From contig NZ_QPGR01000006.1 in NCBI RefSeq assembly GCF_004323845.1, positions 1 to 64,000 of the forward strand: a stretch of 64,000 bases of DNA. The letters run 5' to 3'. Both the position numbers and the translations under genes were made by a program. Below the pieces are notes generated by a model. The model searched no databases. It was not told where the DNA came from and worked only from the letters and a program-made list of their open reading frames with translations. Positions 27,684 through 36,374 of the stretch are shown piece after piece; position 1 is the stretch's first letter; every line of letters starts with the position of its first letter. This DNA is from Campylobacter novaezeelandiae (GTDB lineage: Bacteria; Campylobacterota; Campylobacteria; Campylobacterales; Campylobacteraceae).

Positions 27684-28394
27684 ATGAATTTATGGGATAA
27701 AAAAGCTAAAACTTACGCAAGATATAGTGAGACTTTAAATAAAATTCAGCAAGATAGTTTTGAAGAATTTAAAAAATTGAATATAGATTTTAAAGATAAA
27801 TTGATGATTGATATAGGTTGTGGAACAGGAGTTTGGACTTTACATTTTGCAAAAGTAGCTAAAGAAATTTTAGCATTAGATAGTTCAAAAATCATGTTAG
27901 AAATTTTAAGTCAAGATGCTTTGAATTTGGGCATAAATAATATTAAATATCAGAATTTAAGTTTTGATCTTTTTTATAAAGAAAATCCTCATTTTAGATG
28001 TGATATAGCTTTTTTAAGCATGTCTCCTGCTTTGCAAAATGGAATAGATTATAAAAATTTTATGACTTTGGCTCCACTTAGAATTTATCTTGGATGGGCT
28101 GATTATAGAAAGAGTGATTTTTTAGATCCTATTTTTAGACATTTTAATACAGAATTTAAAGGATTTTATAAAAAAGATTTAGAAAATTTTTTAATTGAGA
28201 AAAATATTAAATTTCATAAGATAATTTTTAATGAGATGCGAGTAGTTCAAAGAAGTCGTGAGGAAGCTATTGAAAATGCTTTGTGGCATTTAGATATGAA
28301 TGGAGTAAAAACAGATAAAAGGATATTAGAAAATTTTATAAAAGAAGAAGTAAAAGAGCAAATTGAATCAAAAATAAAACTTCTAATTTTTTGA
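27684..28394 (+). CDS. Class I SAM-dependent methyltransferase
   Basis: The 236-residue protein has motif I MIDIGCGTGVWTLHFA near residues 47-62 and an acidic residue (ALDSS) for the ribose hydroxyls. The C-terminal third is helical with REEAIENALWHLD, seen in small-molecule methyltransferases of this group. The substrate is unknown. It follows the acetyltransferase by 17 bases, with TAGGA before the ATG. Confidence 0.78.
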   Translation: MNLWDKKAKTYARYSETLNKIQQDSFEEFKKLNIDFKDKLMIDIGCGTGVWTLHFAKVAKEILALDSSKIMLEILSQDALNLGINNIKYQNLSFDLFYKENPHFRCDIAFLSMSPALQNGIDYKNFMTLAPLRIYLGWADYRKSDFLDPIFRHFNTEFKGFYKKDLENFLIEKNIKFHKIIFNEMRVVQRSREEAIENALWHLDMNGVKTDKRILENFIKEEVKEQIESKIKLLIF

Positions 28395-28438
28395 ATTTTT
28401 AGATATTATAACGCTTTTTATTTTTTAAGGAATGCTTA

Positions 28439-28816
28439 ATGGATGCTAATATTGCTTTAATGATGATTTCTGATAAAATTCCATCACAAAGTTTACCTCT
28501 TGTTCAAGAAAAACTCAAAAATTCTAGTGAAGATAAAATTAATAACATTGCAACTTTAAATTTCAAAAGCCATATTGTTGGTTTAATTTTAGGTTTCTTT
28601 TTGGGTATTTTTGGAGCCGATCGTTTTTATAAAGGTGATATTAAATTAGGTCTTTTAAAACTTTTAACTTGGATTATAGGTGTGATTACGATTTGGATTT
28701 TTATAGGCAGTTTTATTTTGTTTGTATTATGGATTTGGTGTATTGTGGATTATTTTTTAGTGTGGAAAGGCATTAAAAAAGATAATCTTAAAAAAATTTT
28801 AACAGCATTAGAATAA
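28439..28816 (+). CDS. TM2-domain membrane protein
   Basis: A 125-residue protein. A soluble N-terminal part of about 40 residues precedes a TM2 domain: two transmembrane helices joined by a short turn with the family signature GIFGADRFYKGDIKLGLLKL near residues 57-76. Function of TM2 proteins in bacteria is unclear. AAGGA precedes the ATG. It ends at a palindromic terminator shared with pyrC. Confidence 0.82.
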   Translation: MDANIALMMISDKIPSQSLPLVQEKLKNSSEDKINNIATLNFKSHIVGLILGFFLGIFGADRFYKGDIKLGLLKLLTWIIGVITIWIFIGSFILFVLWIWCIVDYFLVWKGIKKDNLKKILTALE

Positions 28817-28842
28817 ATCCTAAATTATATAATTTAGGATTT
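28815..28842. terminator. Shared terminator of the TM2 gene and pyrC
   Basis: A perfect 28-base palindrome (arms AAATCCTAAATTAT and complement) followed by T. The TM2 stop (28814-28816) overlaps its left edge and the pyrC stop (28836-28834) lies in its right arm. Confidence 0.8.
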
Positions 28843-29841
28843 TACTTGAAATCTTAAATTTTCTCCAGCCATAAAAGGAATAATTTTTTCATTTTCATTT
28901 TTATACTCGTTTGGAACCTGCCAATTTTCATTATCTAAAGTAATAATCTTATCCTCTTTAAAACTTAAATTATGGATTTTACAAGCGTTGTCTGATATAA
29001 ATTTTTGTAAATTTTCTTGATTTGAGTGTTTTTGAAATAATTCAGCTAAAACGCTTAAGGCTATAGGAGCACTAAAAATTCCTGCTGCACAACCACAGCA
29101 TTCTTTTTCATCTTTTGGATGAGGAGCACTATCGCTTCCAAACATTACTTTTTCATAAGCATTAAAGGCTAATTCACAAAGTGCAGTTTTATCTTCATAA
29201 GTTTTAGCAATAGGCTTACAAAAAAGATGAGGTTTCATTTTTCCACCAATGACATCATCTAAAGTAAGTATTAAATGATGCAAGGTGATGGTTGCATATA
29301 AATTTTCATAATCTTTTAGTAGTTTGCAAAGTGTCTTAGTGCTTATATGTTCCATTATAATTTTAAGATTTTTAAAATTTTTTGCCAATTTTTCATAAAT
29401 TTTTGAAAAATTGCTTTCTCTATCCATTACAAAATCATTTGTTTCCCCGTGTACTAATAAAGGAATATTTAAAGCACTCATAGCTTCTAAAGTAGGTTTT
29501 AAAGTTTCAATTTCAAAATTTGAAATTCCATTTTCTGAATTTGTGGTGATTCCTGCTGGATAAAGTTTGATAGCAAAAATTTCATCTTTTGCATTTTCTA
29601 AAAATTTTTCATCATAATTTTTAAAAAAAAGTGTCATTAAAGGAGTAAAGTGGTTATCATTGCTTACCTTTAAAATACGCTCTTTATAAGCTTTTAATGA
29701 TTTAATATCACAAAGTGGAGGAACTAAATTAGGCATAATGACAGCTGCACGAAAATCTTTTGTGCTTAAAGGTGCAACAAGTTTTAACATTGATTCATCT
29801 CTTAAATGTAAATGCATATCCAAAGGATTTTTAAGCTTCAT
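28834..29841 (-). CDS. pyrC: Dihydroorotase
   Basis: This zinc enzyme forms dihydroorotate in pyrimidine biosynthesis. The 335-residue protein has the metal motif DMHLHLRD at residues 8-15, further metal ligands in LVHGE and IIMEHIS, and FGSDSAPHP near residue 233, which holds the catalytic Asp. AAGGAG precedes the ATG at 29841. It belongs to the type II (E. coli-like) class. Confidence 0.95.
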   Translation of the reverse strand: MKLKNPLDMHLHLRDESMLKLVAPLSTKDFRAAVIMPNLVPPLCDIKSLKAYKERILKVSNDNHFTPLMTLFFKNYDEKFLENAKDEIFAIKLYPAGITTNSENGISNFEIETLKPTLEAMSALNIPLLVHGETNDFVMDRESNFSKIYEKLAKNFKNLKIIMEHISTKTLCKLLKDYENLYATITLHHLILTLDDVIGGKMKPHLFCKPIAKTYEDKTALCELAFNAYEKVMFGSDSAPHPKDEKECCGCAAGIFSAPIALSVLAELFQKHSNQENLQKFISDNACKIHNLSFKEDKIITLDNENWQVPNEYKNENEKIIPFMAGENLRFQVKS

Positions 29842-29889
29842 TTTTACTCCTTGTTATAAATTTTTATAATTATATAAATGAATACATAT

Positions 29890-30123
29890 TTATTCTTTAA
29901 TATAAAGTTGATAAAAACCATTTTTGAGTTTTTTAAAAACTTTTTTTTCTTCTAAAAATTTAAAAGTTGCAATAATTGTAGGTTTGCTTTGATGAAGTTT
30001 TTTTTCAATATCACTTATTTTTATCATAATAAATCCATTATCATCAGCATTTTCACATAAAAATTTTAAAAGTTCATAACGCTTTTTTCCAAAAAGTTCT
30101 TTTATCAAATTTTCAAATTTCAT
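29890..30123 (-). CDS. Small winged-helix DNA-binding protein (Cj0258-like)
   Basis: A 77-residue protein that looks like a single winged helix-turn-helix domain. KRYELLKFLCEN is helix 1. ISDIEKKLHQSKPTIIATFKFLEEKKV forms the turn and recognition helix, and KLKNGFYQLYI forms the wing. It resembles ArsR/MarR-size regulators or the DNA-binding part of RepL-like proteins. I start at ATG 30123, overlapping the dgkA stop (ATGA). No metal-sensing cysteine cluster is seen; the single Cys is in the second helix. Its target is unknown. Confidence 0.75.
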   Translation of the reverse strand: MKFENLIKELFGKKRYELLKFLCENADDNGFIMIKISDIEKKLHQSKPTIIATFKFLEEKKVFKKLKNGFYQLYIKE

Positions 30124-30476
30124 AAATATAAATGTCCCAAAATAATTCCCCAAGTAAAAAGAGCCAAAACGATACTAAAAAATACAGCGCTTGAACCATA
30201 GTCTTTTGCCATTTTTGCTTTTTCGTGCCATTTGTCTGTTGTTAAATCAACGCAAGATTCAATTGCTGAATTTAATGCTTCTATAATTAAAATAAGCATT
30301 AGAACAAAAATTAAAATTAAATGTTCCAACAAAGAAATTGGGAGAAAAAAGCTTATAATAATAGCAGGAATAATAATACCAAGCTCTATACAAAAAGAAG
30401 TTTCATTTTTAATAAGACTCCAAATTCCTTCTATAGCATATTTAGTATTTTTAAAAAAATGATATTTTGGTTTCAA
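30120..30476 (-). CDS. dgkA: Diacylglycerol kinase
   Basis: A 118-residue membrane enzyme with three transmembrane helices. The active-site stretch EALNSAIESCVDL near residues 66-78 is the family signature, and an N-terminal amphipathic helix contains the conserved AIEGI. It recycles the diacylglycerol released when phosphoethanolamine is transferred from phosphatidylethanolamine, the reaction of its neighbour EptC. The start is TTG at 30476, overlapping the eptC stop (TTGA). Confidence 0.93.
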   Translation of the reverse strand: MKPKYHFFKNTKYAIEGIWSLIKNETSFCIELGIIIPAIIISFFLPISLLEHLILIFVLMLILIIEALNSAIESCVDLTTDKWHEKAKMAKDYGSSAVFFSIVLALFTWGIILGHLYL

Positions 30477-31996
30477 GGATTAGCCTTTAAGGAATTATTA
30501 AACAAATCATAATTACTTTGATAAACATTGCTTTTTACATTAAAATATCCCAAAAGAGAGCTAAAAAGATTATCTTGAGAAAGTTTTAAATTTTTGTATT
30601 TTTCTGCTAATTTTATTAAATTACTATCATTACTCCAAAAAATTAAAGGAATGTGTGTTTGATATTTTGGAGCAAAAGCATAAGGCATTCCATGAAGATA
30701 TAAACCATTTTCTCCCAAGCTTTCTCCATGATCAGAAATATAAATTAATGAACTTTGAAAATCATTTTTTTCTTTTAAAAGTGTAATAATTTCACTTAAA
30801 ATAAAGTCTGTATAAAGTAGGGTATTATCGTAAGTATTAATAAGTGCTTCTTGTGAACATTTATCAAGCGTATTGGTATCGCAAGTTGGTAAAAATTTTT
30901 TAAATTCTTTAGGATAACGTTTGTAATAAGTCGGTCCATGCGATCCTTGTAAATGCAATACTATAATATTTTGATTTTTGAGATTTTCTAGTTTTTCTTT
31001 GAGTGAGTCGAGTAAATTCCCATCATATTGATAAGAATATAATTCTGTTTGTTTAATGCGATCGCAAACTCCCTTGCAACCTCCTGAATTATTATCAATC
31101 CAAATAGTATTGATTCCAAGTTTTTGTAAAATATCTAAAGCATTTTCTTGAAATTCGTTGATTGAGAAATCTTCTCTTTTTGAAATGGAAAACATGCAAG
31201 GTAAACTTATAGCTGTAGCTGTTCCACACGAGCTTACATTATTAAAAAAGATTACCTTTTCTTTTTTAGTGTAAGCGTTTGTATCATTTATAGTATAACC
31301 TCCCAAAGAGTAATTTGCTGCTCTTGCGGTTTCGCCCACTACCAAAATAAGAAGTTTTTTGCTGGTATTATCTTCTATATAAGCATCATTTTCTATGATT
31401 TTAAATTTTTCTTTGGCTTTTATATTTTTACTATAGTAGCGCCATAAAGAGTAAATTTGATAAAAAGGGGTGTTATACATTCTAATTTCATTATAATTTC
31501 TAAAAAATGGAATATAAGTTTTAGTTAAAGGTAAAAATATACATAAAAATAAAATTAAAGCTAAAAATATACTCATTATTTTAGTAGGAAGTATTTTAGA
31601 ATTAACTATTTTTAATTTAATAATAAAAATGATTAATATTAAAGAACCTAGAGTTAAAAGGATTAAACGCCAATTTAAGAGTTCTTTGACTTCTTTTATA
31701 TCTGTTTGCATAGCATTTAAAATCATATCTGAGTCTATTAAAACTCCATAATAATAAATAAAATATATGCTTATTAAAGAACTTAAAATAAAAAATATAG
31801 AGAAAAATTTTGTAAGAAATTTAATAAACAATAAAGAAAAAATAGTATGTATCAATAAAAAATACATAACAATGAAAGCCAAAGTAAGCCAAGTATTTTG
31901 AATCTTTTCATATACAAAAATAAAAAGATTGAAATTTAAGCAAGTTATTAATAAAGAATTTAATAATACAAATTTAAACCATGAGATTTTTAGCAT
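30473..31996 (-). CDS. eptC: Phosphoethanolamine transferase
   Basis: A 507-residue inner-membrane enzyme. Five transmembrane helices occupy residues 1-160, followed by a periplasmic alkaline-phosphatase-fold domain. The nucleophile is Thr223 in VVGETARAANYSL. SCGTATAISLPCMFS and ISDHGESLGENGLYLHG carry further zinc-site residues. In C. jejuni the orthologue decorates lipid A, flagellar rod protein FlgG and N-glycans, which affects motility and polymyxin resistance. Linkage to dgkA supports this assignment. AAAGGAAA precedes the ATG. Confidence 0.93.
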   Translation of the reverse strand: MLKISWFKFVLLNSLLITCLNFNLFIFVYEKIQNTWLTLAFIVMYFLLIHTIFSLLFIKFLTKFFSIFFILSSLISIYFIYYYGVLIDSDMILNAMQTDIKEVKELLNWRLILLTLGSLILIIFIIKLKIVNSKILPTKIMSIFLALILFLCIFLPLTKTYIPFFRNYNEIRMYNTPFYQIYSLWRYYSKNIKAKEKFKIIENDAYIEDNTSKKLLILVVGETARAANYSLGGYTINDTNAYTKKEKVIFFNNVSSCGTATAISLPCMFSISKREDFSINEFQENALDILQKLGINTIWIDNNSGGCKGVCDRIKQTELYSYQYDGNLLDSLKEKLENLKNQNIIVLHLQGSHGPTYYKRYPKEFKKFLPTCDTNTLDKCSQEALINTYDNTLLYTDFILSEIITLLKEKNDFQSSLIYISDHGESLGENGLYLHGMPYAFAPKYQTHIPLIFWSNDSNLIKLAEKYKNLKLSQDNLFSSLLGYFNVKSNVYQSNYDLFNNSLKANP

Positions 31997-32100
31997 ATTT
32001 TCCTTTCAAATTCAAAAATTTATTATAAAAATATTAAATTAACGCATGGCACAAATTGAAAAAATGTGTTATGATTGCACTTTTTATTTTAAGGATAGAT

Positions 32101-32859
32101 ATGAAGTTATTATCTTGGAATGTAAATGGTTTAAGAGCTATTTGTGATAAAAATGCATTAGATTGGATCAATGAAGAAAAAATTGATTTTATAGGTTTTC
32201 AAGAAATCAAAGCTCATGAAGATAAGTTTCCTAAAAAAATTTATGAATATCCTTTTAAATATATTTATTCTAATTCTGCAAAAAGGCCAGGATATTCTGG
32301 AGTTATGAGTCTTTGTAATTTTGAATGCGAAGTAAAAAAATGTGAATTTTTTGATGATGATGAAGGAAGGGTTTTAGAACATCGTTTTAATAATATAGTT
32401 CTTTTTAATATTTATTTTCCTAATGGACAAAAAGATGAAGAACGTTTAAATTTTAAAATGAAATTTTATAAAGATTTTTTAATATATCTTGAAAAACTTT
32501 TAAATGAAAAAAAAGAAATTATTATTTGTGGCGATGTAAATACTGCACATAAAGAAATAGATCTTACTCATCCAAAAGCAAATTCAAATACTTCAGGATT
32601 TTTACCTATAGAAAGAGCTTGGATTGATGATTTGCTTAATATGGGTTTTATTGATACATTTAGAGAAATCAATGGAGATGTCAAAGAAAGATATTCGTGG
32701 TGGAGTTATAGAATGAAAGCAAGAGAAAGAAATGTGGGTTGGAGAATTGATTATTTTTTTATTTCCGCTGGTTTAAAAAATAAATTAAAAAATGCTTTTA
32801 TAAGAGATGATGTGTTTGGCTCAGATCATGCTCCTGTTGGTATTGAGATTGATATTTAA
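32101..32859 (+). CDS. xthA: Exodeoxyribonuclease III / AP endonuclease
   Basis: A 252-residue base-excision-repair nuclease with the family motifs [18 protein letters not shown] (metal-binding Glu), CGDVNTAH and GSDHAPVGI (catalytic His). I start at ATG 32101, with AAGGATAG just upstream; a longer frame from 32056 lacks a ribosome site and adds a non-family N terminus. Its last four bases overlap the end of the opposing mntP gene, with no room for a terminator between them. Confidence 0.95.
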   Translation: MKLLSWNVNGLRAICDKNALDWINEEKIDFIGFQEIKAHEDKFPKKIYEYPFKYIYSNSAKRPGYSGVMSLCNFECEVKKCEFFDDDEGRVLEHRFNNIVLFNIYFPNGQKDEERLNFKMKFYKDFLIYLEKLLNEKKEIIICGDVNTAHKEIDLTHPKANSNTSGFLPIERAWIDDLLNMGFIDTFREINGDVKERYSWWSYRMKARERNVGWRIDYFFISAGLKNKLKNAFIRDDVFGSDHAPVGIEIDI

Positions 32860-33419
32860 TCAAAAAATAGATGCTGAATCAAAATTTTTACCCCAAGCAA
32901 GATTAAAACTCCACCTCCTAATAACTCTGCTTTAGAGCTTAGATAAACGCCAAATTGATTACCAATTTTAAGTGCAAAAATACAAAGTATAAAGGTAATA
33001 AAACCAATTAAAAAAAGTGCCAATAATAAATTGACTTGTAAAAAAGCAAAACTTACTCCTATGGCAAATGCATCAATACTTGTTGCAATGGCTAAGGAGA
33101 GCATGGTTTTAAAATTAAATTCGTTTGCTATATTTTCACAACTTTTATTTTCAAATGATTCTTTAATCATTTTTATGCCAATAAAAGCAAGCAGTATAAA
33201 AGCTATCCAATGATCAATTTCTCTAACAAAAGGTTCAAATTCTATCCCTATAATATATCCTAATAAAGGCATTAAAGCTTGAAAGCCACCAAAATAAACT
33301 CCTACCAAAAGATAATGTTTTATATTTAATTTTTTAACGCTAAAACCTTTGCATAAAGAGACAGCAAAAGCATCCATTGCCAAAGCAATAGATAGAAAAA
33401 TTAAACTAAAAATATCCAT
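32856..33419 (-). CDS. mntP: Manganese efflux pump MntP
   Basis: The 187-residue protein has six transmembrane helices as two repeated three-helix units. Each repeat has an acidic motif in a helix: [14 protein letters not shown] near residue 11 and [14 protein letters not shown] near residue 113, the Asp residues needed for manganese export. I start at ATG 33419, with AAAGGTTA upstream and a length equal to the family norm; an alternative at 33443 adds eight residues. Confidence 0.92.
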   Translation of the reverse strand: MDIFSLIFLSIALAMDAFAVSLCKGFSVKKLNIKHYLLVGVYFGGFQALMPLLGYIIGIEFEPFVREIDHWIAFILLAFIGIKMIKESFENKSCENIANEFNFKTMLSLAIATSIDAFAIGVSFAFLQVNLLLALFLIGFITFILCIFALKIGNQFGVYLSSKAELLGGGVLILLGVKILIQHLFFD

Positions 33420-33544
33420 ATTTAACCTTTGTATGATTTGCAAAAATAATGAAATTATAATTTAAAAATATTAATTTATAATTTAATATAATATTAAGAA
33501 TAATAAATGTATAATTCATTCTTTAAAACTCAATTAAACTGAAA

Positions 33545-33619
33545 GGCCCATTCGTCTAGCGGTTAGGACATCGCCCTTTCACGGCGGTAACACGAGTTCG
33601 AGTCTCGTATGGGTCACCA
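33545..33619 (+). tRNA. tRNA-Glu (anticodon TTC)
   Basis: A full cloverleaf: acceptor GGCCCAT paired with ATGGGTC, D-arm TCTAGCGGTTAGGA, anticodon loop CTTTCAC giving TTC, T-loop GTTCGAGTC and an encoded CCA at 33617-33619. Its position ahead of galU does not suggest a functional link. Confidence 0.97.
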
Positions 33620-33669
33620 CTTTTTTATAAAATCATACTTTGCTTTCTAAATTAATTTTTAATAAATTC

Positions 33670-33678
33670 TGTTATAAT
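33670..33678 (+). promoter_or_regulatory. Extended -10 promoter of galU
   Basis: TGTTATAAT, a perfect extended -10 element, lies 31 bases before the galU ATG. Poor -35 and strong extended -10 are the rule in Campylobacter. Confidence 0.65.
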
Positions 33679-33708
33679 TTTTCTAATAAAATAAGATAAG
33701 GAAAATTT

Positions 33709-34533
33709 ATGCTTCAAACTTGTATTTTTCCAGCAGCTGGTTATGGAACAAGATTTTTACCCGCAACAAAAACTCTTCCAAAAGAAATGTTACCAATTCT
33801 TAATAAGCCTCTTATTCATTATGGTGTTGATGAAGCTTTAGAGGCTGGTATGGATAATATGGGATTTGTAACAGGAAGAGGAAAGAGAGCTTTAGAGGAT
33901 TATTTTGATATTTCATATGAACTCGAACATCAAATTTCAGGAACAAAAAAAGAGTATTTATTAAATGATATAAGATCTTTAATAGATCGTTGTACTTTTA
34001 CATTTACAAGACAAAATCAAATGAAAGGCTTGGGTGATGCGATTTTAAAAAGCAAACCATTAGTTGGAGATGAGGCTTTTGGGGTGATATTAGCTGATGA
34101 TTTGTGCGTTAATGAAGAAGGCTTTAATGTAATGTCTCAGATGGTTAAAATTTATGAAAAATATCGTTGCACCATTGTTGCAGTTATGGAAGTACCAAAA
34201 GATCAAGTTTCAAATTATGGAATAGTTACTGGAAATAATGTAGAAGATAATTTAGTTATGGTAAATTCTATGATAGAAAAACCAGATATTAATGAAGCTC
34301 CAAGTAATTTAGCAATAATAGGAAGATATATTTTAACTCCAGATATTTTTGGTATTTTAGAAAATACTAAAGCTGGAAAAAATGGAGAAATTCAACTTAC
34401 TGATGCTTTATTAACTCAAGCTTTAAGTGGTATGGTTTTAGCTTATAAATTTCAAGGAAAACGTTTTGATTGTGGGAGTGTTGATGGCTTTGTTGAAGCA
34501 ACTAATTTTTTCTATAAGAAAAGTTTATGCTAA
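33709..34533 (+). CDS. galU: UTP-glucose-1-phosphate uridylyltransferase
   Basis: This enzyme makes UDP-glucose for surface glycans. The 274-residue protein starts with the nucleotidyltransferase motif FPAAGYGTRFLPATKTLPKE near residue 7 and has the GLGDAIL and LADDL motifs expected. AAGGAAAA precedes the ATG. It overlaps pgi by seven bases, as in C. jejuni (Cj1536-1535). Confidence 0.96.
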   Translation: MLQTCIFPAAGYGTRFLPATKTLPKEMLPILNKPLIHYGVDEALEAGMDNMGFVTGRGKRALEDYFDISYELEHQISGTKKEYLLNDIRSLIDRCTFTFTRQNQMKGLGDAILKSKPLVGDEAFGVILADDLCVNEEGFNVMSQMVKIYEKYRCTIVAVMEVPKDQVSNYGIVTGNNVEDNLVMVNSMIEKPDINEAPSNLAIIGRYILTPDIFGILENTKAGKNGEIQLTDALLTQALSGMVLAYKFQGKRFDCGSVDGFVEATNFFYKKSLC

Positions 34534-35750
34534 AAAATACTTTATTTTTTAAGACGACAAAATTTGAGAATATTAGATCTTATGCTAATCGTATTAATGA
34601 TGAATTTGAAAGTGGTGATATAGGGTATTATCATTTAATTGATACAAGTTTAAAACTTATTGATGAAAGTAAAGAATTTATCAAAGATAAAGAATATATT
34701 AAAAATATTATTTTAGTTGGAATGGGCGGATCAAGTTGTGGGGTGAAAGCTCTAAAAGATTTGCTTTTTAATCAAAGTACGAGTTTAAAAAATCTTTATA
34801 TTATAGATAATACTTCATCTTCTATTTTGATGGAAATTTTAGAATGTATTGATATTAAAGAAAGTCTTTTTTTAATTACAAGTAAAACGGGTAATACTAT
34901 TGAGGTTATTTCAATTTTTAAAATTATTATTGGATATTTTAATTTAAAATTGAATGAGTTGCAAGATTATTTTATTTTTATTACAGATAAAGATTCAAAT
35001 CTGCATAAGCAAGCTAAAGATTTAAATATAAAAACTTTTTTTATTCCAAATAATGTTGGAGGACGTTTTAGTATACTTTCGGCTGTAGGTATAGTGCCGT
35101 TTTGTTTTTGTGGTTATGATGCAAAAGATCTTTTAAATGGAGCTAGAGCTTGTTTTGAAGATTTTTTTATCCATAAAAAAGATGAAATTTTGCAAAAAGC
35201 TTATCATTATTGTACGCATAAAAATGCCAATATTAATGTTTTATTTAGTTATAATGATATTTTTAGAGGTTTTAATGAATGGTATATACAGCTTATTGCT
35301 GAGAGTTTGGGCAAAAAACAAGGATACAAAAGAATAGGTTTAACTCCTATTGCTTTAATTGGAGCAAGAGATCAGCATAGTTTTTTGCAACTTATTATGG
35401 ATGGTCCTAAAAATAAAACTATAACTTTTCTAAAAATAAAAAATCTTAAAAATTCTCCTATCATACCAGATATTAATTTTAAATTTTTAGATTCATCAAG
35501 TAATAATATAAAATTACAAGAACTTTTAAATGCTCAGTGTGATGCAACAATGCATGCATTAATTTCTGAAAATCTTAGTGTTGATTTGATTGAAATTGAA
35601 TATCTTGATCCTTGGCATATAGGGTATTTAATGTATTATTATGAACTTTTTACTTCTGCTTGCGGGATTATGCTAGGAATAAACACTTATGATCAACCTG
35701 GTGTTGAAGTTGGAAAGCTTATTTTAAAAAATATATTAAATTCTCGTTAA
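34527..35750 (+). CDS. pgi: Glucose-6-phosphate isomerase
   Basis: The 407-residue protein is shorter than the enterobacterial enzyme (about 550) but normal for Campylobacter. It has the sugar-phosphate-binding SIS folds: LVGMGGSSCGVKAL near residue 61 and ITSKTGNTIEV near residue 118. The C-terminal signature is DQPGVEVGKLI. In organisms lacking phosphofructokinase it works in the gluconeogenic direction to supply sugar precursors, consistent with the galU partner. Confidence 0.94.
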   Translation: MLKNTLFFKTTKFENIRSYANRINDEFESGDIGYYHLIDTSLKLIDESKEFIKDKEYIKNIILVGMGGSSCGVKALKDLLFNQSTSLKNLYIIDNTSSSILMEILECIDIKESLFLITSKTGNTIEVISIFKIIIGYFNLKLNELQDYFIFITDKDSNLHKQAKDLNIKTFFIPNNVGGRFSILSAVGIVPFCFCGYDAKDLLNGARACFEDFFIHKKDEILQKAYHYCTHKNANINVLFSYNDIFRGFNEWYIQLIAESLGKKQGYKRIGLTPIALIGARDQHSFLQLIMDGPKNKTITFLKIKNLKNSPIIPDINFKFLDSSSNNIKLQELLNAQCDATMHALISENLSVDLIEIEYLDPWHIGYLMYYYELFTSACGIMLGINTYDQPGVEVGKLILKNILNSR

Positions 35751-35809
35751 TTTTTTACAGAAAAAGAGTATAATAGAGTAAAGTAAAATTATAATAAAAA
35801 ATTTTATTT

Positions 35810-35825
35810 AATAATAATTATTATT
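35810..35825. promoter_or_regulatory. Perfect 16-base palindrome in the dps promoter (possible operator)
   Basis: AATAATAATTATTATT is a perfect inverted repeat of the AT-rich type bound by Fur and PerR-like regulators. It sits 14 bases ahead of the -10 box of dps, over the -35 region. In such AT-rich DNA a chance palindrome is possible, so the assignment to a regulator is inference. Confidence 0.35.
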
Positions 35826-35836
35826 TAATAATTTTA

Positions 35837-35845
35837 TGTTATAAT
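35837..35845 (+). promoter_or_regulatory. Extended -10 promoter of dps
   Basis: TGTTATAAT, a perfect extended -10, 26 bases before the dps ATG. Another TATAAT-like site lies at about 35769. Confidence 0.65.
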
Positions 35846-35870
35846 TTTAAAAATTAAAAAAGGAGATAAA

Positions 35871-36338
35871 ATGTCAGTAGTAAATCAATTATTACAAATT
35901 CAAGCAGATGCACATCATTTATGGATTAAATTTCATAATTATCATTGGAATGTTAAAGGACTTCAGTTTTTTGCAATCCACGAATATACAGAAAAAGCTT
36001 ATGAAGAAATGGCTGAACTTTTTGATGATTGTGCTGAGAGAGTATTGCAACTTGGAGAAAAAGCTATAGTTTGCAGAAAGACTTTAGTAGAAAAAGCTAA
36101 AAGTCCAAAAGTAGATAAAGATTGCTTTACTCCTATTGAAGTGGTTGATCTTATTAAACAAGATTATGAATATCTTTTAGGAGAATTTAAAAAATTAAAT
36201 GAAGAATCTGAAAAAGTCAATGATACAACTACAGCTGCTTTTGCACAAGAAAAAATTGCTAAATATGAAAAAGATCTTTGGATGTTAAGATCAACTTTAC
36301 AAAGTTCTTGTCAAACAAGTTCTCAAAGCTGTTGTTAA
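35871..36338 (+). CDS. dps: DNA-protecting ferritin-like protein Dps
   Basis: The 155-residue protein forms a 12-mer that oxidises and stores iron and protects against peroxide. Ferroxidase residues are visible in [10 protein letters not shown] near residue 20 and in [10 protein letters not shown] near residue 54, including the Asp and Glu. AAAGGAG precedes the ATG. Six cysteines are present. The C terminus ends in a Ser/Gln/Cys-rich tail ([11 protein letters not shown]), unlike the Lys-rich DNA-binding tails of E. coli Dps. Confidence 0.93.
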   Translation: MSVVNQLLQIQADAHHLWIKFHNYHWNVKGLQFFAIHEYTEKAYEEMAELFDDCAERVLQLGEKAIVCRKTLVEKAKSPKVDKDCFTPIEVVDLIKQDYEYLLGEFKKLNEESEKVNDTTTAAFAQEKIAKYEKDLWMLRSTLQSSCQTSSQSCC

Positions 36339-36348
36339 ATAAATAATT

Positions 36349-36374
36349 TTAAGCAGAGAAATTTCTCTGCTTAA
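36349..36374. terminator. Shared terminator of dps and dapD
   Basis: A perfect 26-base palindrome with core AGCAGAGAAATTTCTCTGCT. The dapD stop (36373-36371) lies inside its right arm; the dps stop is ten bases to the left. It should stop transcription from both sides. Confidence 0.8.

Noticed and set aside
32046..32080. TGGCAC ahead of xthA as a second sigma-54 promoter
   Set aside because: No GC at the required ten-base spacing; the following bases do not match TTGC.
32056..32100. Longer N terminus for XthA
   Set aside because: AAGGATAG directly before ATG 32101 and the family start [10 protein letters not shown] decide for the shorter form.
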